Source: Podaxis mareebaensis (taxonomy: Eukaryota > Basidiomycota > Agaricomycetes > Agaricales > Agaricaceae). Taken from it: a stretch of 12,262 bases of DNA. Shown here in pieces: positions 7,744 through 12,262 of this stretch. A program made the position numbers and the translations under genes. The notes under the pieces are model-generated. The model had not been told where the DNA came from, ran no database searches, and saw only the letters and a program-made list of their open reading frames with translations. The DNA lies in contig JAEUWP010000403.1 of assembly GCA_018524725.1 (NCBI GenBank), positions 1-12,262 on the forward strand, given 5' to 3'. Numbering within the stretch: the stretch's first letter is position 1; the number at the start of each line of letters is the position of its first letter.

Positions 7744-10700
7744 TCAGTGAACATCCGGCACTCCGTTTCTTGCAAGTCGCTCTCTTCTGTTGAGGCAGCA
7801 GGTGGCGAACTCCTCTTGTGTGACGGGTCCTTGTATTTGGTCGGCGAATGAGAAGGCCGCGGGATTCTGGTCTAGGAATTGTATGACCCAGTGGAAACCA
7901 TCACGTAGTCCAGCTGGGTAGCGGAAGCGGGGGCAGTTGTCAAATATGTGGTCACGAGTCTCAAGTGGCTCGCCGCATGGACAGGAAGTGATGTGGCGCC
8001 CAGGGAAGAAGTGCTGTCAGAAGGCGCCGATGGGCGCATGATTGGTGATGCAGCACGTGAAGCATGCACATAAGTTGGCATTCTTTCTGAGGGGTGAATT
8101 GAGCCAAGTTCCGCCTTTGGTGTACTTGGGTTGGAGGGGTTGTGATGCGGGATTAAGAAGCGAGAGCCAATTTTGACCGTGATAGGACGGATCGTTCATT
8201 TTTTGTTGCCATAAGGATAGACATTTCTGGGTGTAATGATGTCAAACGAATCTGAGGGAGGTGCGGATGGGTTGACGACGTGGATTGGGAAGGCGGAGCG
8301 ATTTAGCTAGGGTGTGTGCCTTGTGATGGATAGACCAGTTGGCAGATGAGGGAATGGACCAAAAGTGAACGTGATTGAGAGGAGAGGAGGAGAGCCAGGA
8401 ATGGAGGAGAGGTGCGACCGCGATGGAGTCAGGATGTGCACTGTGAGGCCTATATGAAAATAAGAGTTTAGCTGAAGCGATAGAGTCTGTGAAAACTACG
8501 ATCGAGGAAGAATTGAGAGAATTAGCAGAAGAGATAGTGGAAAAAAGACCGAGTCGAAGAGCATAAGATTCAGAATCGGAAGAGGTAACCTCACCACAAG
8601 GGTGGATGGCGGAAGAAAGAATGTCAGTTTCAGAAGAATTGAAAACGAGAAAGGCAGAAGTGGCGGATAGGGAGGGATTTGTAGGGACAGAGCCATCTGT
8701 AGCTACAAGTAAGGAGACTGGGGAGGAGAAGGCGGAATCTCGGGCAAGGGAGGAATTGGCGATGTGAAGTGCCATGGCACCTTCTTTCGAAGGGTCAGGA
8801 CACTCGATGAATTTAATTTGGTCGTGAAACAAGTCCAGCAAGCACTGGCCAGGTTTGGCATTGGGGTGGAGACGCTGAAACCGGTCTGTGACCAGCTGGG
8901 CATCTGAGACGAAATCAAGCACTGTGGAGCGCTGTTTGGTATGACACGCATCTAATGGATCGACGTCGTGTGTGAGGAGTTTGAGCGGGTGGGAAGGGGG
9001 AAGAGTGTGGAAACGGAGAGAGCATCGTTTAGCAAGTTTGAATAAATGGAGCTGAATGGGGATAAGGCCGGCGATGGCTTCAACCCCACCAGTGGGAGTG
9101 GTGCGGAATGCGCCCGTAATCCAGAGAGCGGCTTGTCGTTGCATGCGTTGTAAGGACTTGATGAGGCCACAGTATCTGGTGTTGCGGTTGAACCATAGGT
9201 GGAAACCATAGATTGCGATAGGGACAATGCAAGATCGATATAGTAGTCGCTTGTGTAGGGGGGAGAGACCGCGGACGGAGTTGCCAAGCATACGCATGCA
9301 CCTGACAGTGGAAAGCGCTTTCATGGAATAAAAGCAGATGTGTTCTTTGAAAGGGAGACTTCTGTCGAACCAGAAGCCGAGGTAGCGGAGAAAGGGTTTA
9401 GGGTGTATGGTGAAGGAGTCGTCGATGGTAATGGGGGGATTGGGATCATGGGAGGGGCGATTGGAGAAATGGAAAGCCTCAGTTTTGTCTCTTTCGAGAA
9501 CAAATCTGAGGCGGTTTAGGTAATCTTCACAGTTCTTGTATACCTGTGATAGAAGGCGGCAATTAGTAGTGAAAGAGTCCGATTGAACTATGATAAGACC
9601 ATTGTCAACAAAAGAAACTATTTTACAGCGTGGATCGTTGGAAAATTTATACATGAAGGGAGAGAGAGAAAGGGCGGTGAGAATGGGGGAGAGTGCGGAT
9701 CCTTGGCCTACGCCAACCGATGCAGAAAACTTTGGGGATAACTTGTTGTTCCAGGAATAGGTGGTGAAATGGTTCTTTAGATAGTCAGAAAAGAATGAGA
9801 CTAAATTGGAATTGAAGCCTTGTCGGCGAAGAGTAGAGACAAGAACGGAGTGGTTTGTGGAAGGGAAGAATTGCGCCACATCAAAAGCAATGACGCTGGT
9901 CTTGAGTTTACGCTTCCAGCCTGTGCGAACAAGGTGAGTAACATATACGCCAGCGTCTTCCATTGAACACTGGATGATTCCTCCGAATTGGAGCGGATGA
10001 ACGAGATCAAATTGGGACGCTTCAAATTGCATCCAAGCTGAGATCATTTTCTCGATTAACTTACCAAGAGTATTAAGAAGGATGATGGGATGGAACATCT
10101 TCGGAGTGGAGTAATGCAGTTTGTTGGGTTTAGGGATGATGACAGAAGTGGAGTGTTTGAAATGTTCCGGCCATATGGAGAACTCTACACATTTGGATGC
10201 GAAGAGGAGGAAGTTCAATCTGAAGACATCATTTGACATGAGGTGTTTGATGTGGGCCCATGATAGATGGTCTGGGCCTGGGGCAGATGTGTTAGCGCAG
10301 GGATTGAGGGCATCGAAGAGTTCGGCGCTGGAGAAGGGGAGCCAGGGGCACTCTGGGTGGGTGTCAAAGGACTCAATGGCGCTGAGGTCGACTGGTCGAT
10401 CAGAGGCGGAGTTGTAGGATGAGTCAAGTGCATGCCAGAGGTCATCCAGCTCATCGCAGCTCTTCCCGTTGTATGTGATTGACTGGGATGGGGGGAGGTT
10501 CCGTTTGCCGATCCAGGACATGAGGTCCCAGGGGCGACGATTTTCCTCCGCTATGTCCTTAATCTTCCTGTCAAAAAAGGTGCATTTGGCTTGGCGTGTG
10601 GTATGGCAGAATTTAGTCCAATTTGACTTGGACTTGTGTGACTGGAATGCACGTAAGGCAGCCGCGCATTGCTGATTCCACCAGGGCTTGGATTTGGCAC

Positions 10701-11661
10701 AAATGCGAACAAGTTTGGCATTGTTCTGCCATTCTTGAGAGATGATCTGGGACATGGTGTTGGCGTAGGAGAGGATATCTTCTTTGGATGTGAAGCGGGG
10801 TGGAATTGATTGGAGGCGGAGGCCTACTGAATATAAGAAGGCTGCTTCTTCTTCAGAGTCGCATGGGATGGTAAGTTTCTCGATGAAGGGTTGGAAAGGA
10901 GAGGGGATGGGAAGGGAGGTGAGTAGAGGGCGGTGGTCGGAGCGGATTTGCCAGTCGTCACGGACAGTGTGGACAGGGCTTGGAAGGAGTGGATCATTTA
11001 TCATGAAAATGAGGTCTATAACGGAAGGATGTTTAGTCTCATTGAATGGGGTGTGTGTATATTTGATATCTCTGGGAGTGGAGAGAGTGAGATTGATGGA
11101 GTTCATAAGGTCAACAAGGAGGTCAGCTCTCGCCGAATGATGAACGATGTGGGGGTCCCATTCAGGGGAATGCAAGTTAAAGTCACCTCCCGCGCAAATG
11201 ACATTATTAGGGATGAGGTGGATTCGCGATTCTAAATATGTTAGTGAAGAGTCATCAGATGGGTCGAGATAACAATTGAGAAAGTAAATCTTCTTGGGGA
11301 AAGAAAGGGAAATGAGTTGAAAGTCTGGGGATGAAATGAGGCTAGGATGCGAAGTTGGCATTAAAACATCACATGATCTGCGAATGAAAGTGACTGTTCA
11401 TGGACGGTCTTCATCCGAGACAAAGATATGCCAGTTCGGGTTAAATGGCATGCCTTTATAGGGAACTCCTTCAGAGTTTTCGGTAGAGGGAATGTTGCGG
11501 ATGATGCTAAAAGGTGGTTCCTGGATACATAAAATGAGAATGTTCTTAAATTGAGGATCATTTAATAACACCTCGACAGTGTCCTTAGAGTGATGAACGT
11601 TGAAAAAGAGGATAGGGAGATCATTGGTGAGTGTGGTACTGTTAAGAGGTCCTTTAGACAT
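7744..11661 (-). pseudogene. LINE ORF2: endonuclease, reverse transcriptase, RNase H and zinc finger, with three in-frame TGA codons
   Basis: One frame runs from ATG at 11661 to a final TGA at 7746-7744: 1306 codons including TGA at codons 88 (11400-11398), 1140 (8244-8242) and 1215 (8019-8017). The endonuclease shows N21 (FNVHHS), E48 (QEP), GDFN (159-162), D216 (VIDLIF) and SDH (241-243). The reverse transcriptase shows APGPD (about 460-464), PKMFHPI, FDVAQFFPS with D594, GQGSALSP and the active-site box FVDNG, where position 687 is Asn instead of the second catalytic Asp. RNase H shows TDGS (D989), SESYAL (E1031) and FTDS (D1059); a clear final Asp is not visible (HHKAHTLAK). The tail NHAPIGAF, then SCPCG and H1238/C1243, is the zinc-binding end usual in these elements and lies beyond the second stop. 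It would nick the target site and copy element RNA there. The 1039-codon stretch 11361-8242 is open, but its ATG lies inside the endonuclease and is not the true start. Confidence 0.9.
11654..11661 (-). promoter_or_regulatory. ORF1 stop / ORF2 start overlap (ATGTCTAA)
   Basis: The last ORF1 codons read AAT GTC TAA, and shifted by one base the same bases read ATG TCT AAA, the first ATG in the ORF2 frame. An 8-nt overlap of stop and start is the usual arrangement for translation of LINE ORF2 by termination-reinitiation. Use of this site is inferred from sequence alone. Confidence 0.65.
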
Positions 11662-12262
11662 TAACTGCACTGGAATTGAAGTCACAATGGTTCTTTTCCG
11701 CTTTGGCTTCGCGGAGCTTGTTTTGGATCCACTCCCGATCAAATCAGTGGCGGAAGAAAGGACATTTGTCTGAATTCACGTTGTGATCTTTGGAATCACA
11801 TGACAAGCATTGGAAGGAGGTCACGTGAGGACACTCCGTGACGTTGGCAGGGGTGGGTGGGCGAGGGTTGGGTCCTGGTTTGCCGCGGCAGCAGAAACCG
11901 TCGCGACGATGGTTATCTGTGTGGTGGGGGTCTCCGCAGATCGCACACCTAGGGTTATGAGCTCTGCAGAGGTGTGTGGGGTGGCCCCACCTCCAGCATT
12001 GGTTGCATAGAGGAGAGGCAGTGCACATGGTGGCGCCACAGAAGGTGCAAACCCTGTTCTCAAAGAGGAGGGTGTGGTTGATGAGTGACTTAGCCCTCGT
12101 CGCAGATTGTGAGTCCCAGAGGTCAAAGAATAGAATGGCGGAGTTGGAATGGGGAGAAACGCAGTGGAAGTGGGGTTTGCCAATGAGATGTTGGATCATC
12201 TCGTGGTAGGGTGAGGATTCGATGACTTCTTTGAAATCATCAGAAGTGTGTGGGGTACCATC
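11654..12262 (-). pseudogene. LINE ORF1 (gag-like RNA-binding protein), 5'-partial, with one in-frame TGA
   Basis: The frame enters from the right edge: it is open for 21 codons before its first visible ATG at 12199, so that ATG is not the start. The first 70 or so visible residues, with FFDLWDSQSATRAKSLIN, look like the RRM-like part of fungal LINE gag proteins. Three zinc knuckles follow: C86-C89-H94-C99 (CNQCWRWGHPTHLC), C106-C109-H-H118 (CAICGDPHHTDNH) and C152-C155-H160-C167 (numbering from the window edge). A TGA at 11746-11744 follows CPFFRH, but the same frame resumes with FDREWIQNKLREAKAEKN and ends at TAA 11656-11654. From memory, fungal gag proteins continue R-F-D-R-x-W-I here, so the TGA replaces an Arg codon. 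The product would coat element RNA. It lies directly before ORF2 and overlaps its ATG by 8 nt. Confidence 0.82.

Larger units (their letters stand above)
7465..12262 (-). mobile_element. Non-LTR retrotransposon (LINE, probably Tad-like), 5' end beyond the window, inactivated
   Basis: In RNA order this holds a gag-like ORF1 with zinc knuckles, ORF2 with AP-type endonuclease, reverse transcriptase, RNase H and a C-terminal CxC-x8-H-x4-C finger, a 257-nt 3' UTR with AATAAA, and a 22-nt poly(A) tail (T run at 7465-7486 on the plus strand). The domain order with RNase H fits the I/Tad group of LINEs common in fungi; the clade assignment is inference. At least 4.8 kb is present. The 5' end and upstream target-site duplication lie past the right edge, so the insertion cannot be fully bounded. 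The bases after the tail on the element strand are GAGGACGTCG. The reading frames carry four in-frame TGA codons and a changed catalytic residue but no frameshift, so the copy is dead as an autonomous element though structurally nearly intact. Confidence 0.93.

Noticed and set aside
10121..11235. Plus-strand open frames across the LINE
   Set aside because: They are antisense shadows of the ORF2 reading frame, which is open for over 1000 codons and carries all the catalytic motifs.
11398..11742. TTG-initiated separate protein upstream of the long ORF2 frame
   Set aside because: It is the same frame as ORF2, interrupted by one TGA; the first ATG at 11661 fits the ORF1/ORF2 junction better.
11744..11775. 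Programmed frameshift between ORF1 and ORF2 in their apparent overlap
   Set aside because: The ORF1 frame continues meaningfully past the TGA to a TAA that overlaps the ORF2 ATG, so no frameshift is needed.

Overview
The window looks like nuclear DNA of a filamentous fungus, most likely a mushroom-forming basidiomycete. The reasons are short introns (about 53-58 nt) with GTACGT, GTAAGT and GTGAGC donors and CTAAC or CTGAC branch points; CT-rich leaders in front of start codons; a single-pass membrane protein with a Ser/Pro/Met-rich tail of a type I know from Agaricomycetes; and a LINE with an EN-RT-RNase H-zinc finger polyprotein. I see no bacterial operons, rRNA, tRNA or CRISPR.

Layout. Bases 1-2040 hold no gene I can support. 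At 2075-2646 there is a TATA-driven gene for a small Gly/Tyr-rich protein with an Arg/His tail. At 2850-4685 there is a three-exon gene on the same strand for a membrane protein with an N-terminal Cys-containing outer domain, one membrane helix and a long Ser-rich cytoplasmic tail; its first exon is uncertain. Bases 4686-6381 are AT-rich and intergenic, with short repeats only. At 7302-6382 on the minus strand I reconstruct a three-exon gene of 269 codons that is hard to see because introns break its frame. Its third exon has a short motif resembling the stretch ahead of NACHT/NLR-type P-loop domains in mushroom fungi.

From 7465 to the right edge, minus strand, lies a non-LTR retrotransposon truncated only by the window. 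In RNA order it holds ORF1 (gag-like, zinc knuckles), ORF2 (endonuclease, reverse transcriptase, RNase H, C-terminal zinc finger), a short 3' UTR with AATAAA, and a 22-nt poly(A) tail. Both ORFs can be followed at full length without a frameshift, but are broken by four in-frame TGA codons (one in ORF1, three in ORF2). ORF1 ends by overlapping the ORF2 start (ATGTCTAA). The reverse transcriptase box reads FVDN where catalysis needs two Asp. The stops and several odd residues all fit single C-to-T (or G-to-A) changes at CpG, a pattern expected of methylation-linked or RIP-like silencing. The poly(A) end lies 162 bp upstream of the start codon of the minus-strand gene, so the element sits in or next to that gene's promoter.

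I found no wholly new biological system. The points most worth checking are the CpG-type inactivation of an otherwise intact LINE, the ORF1/ORF2 junction, the hidden intron-split gene beside it, and the unclear 5' end of the membrane-protein gene.
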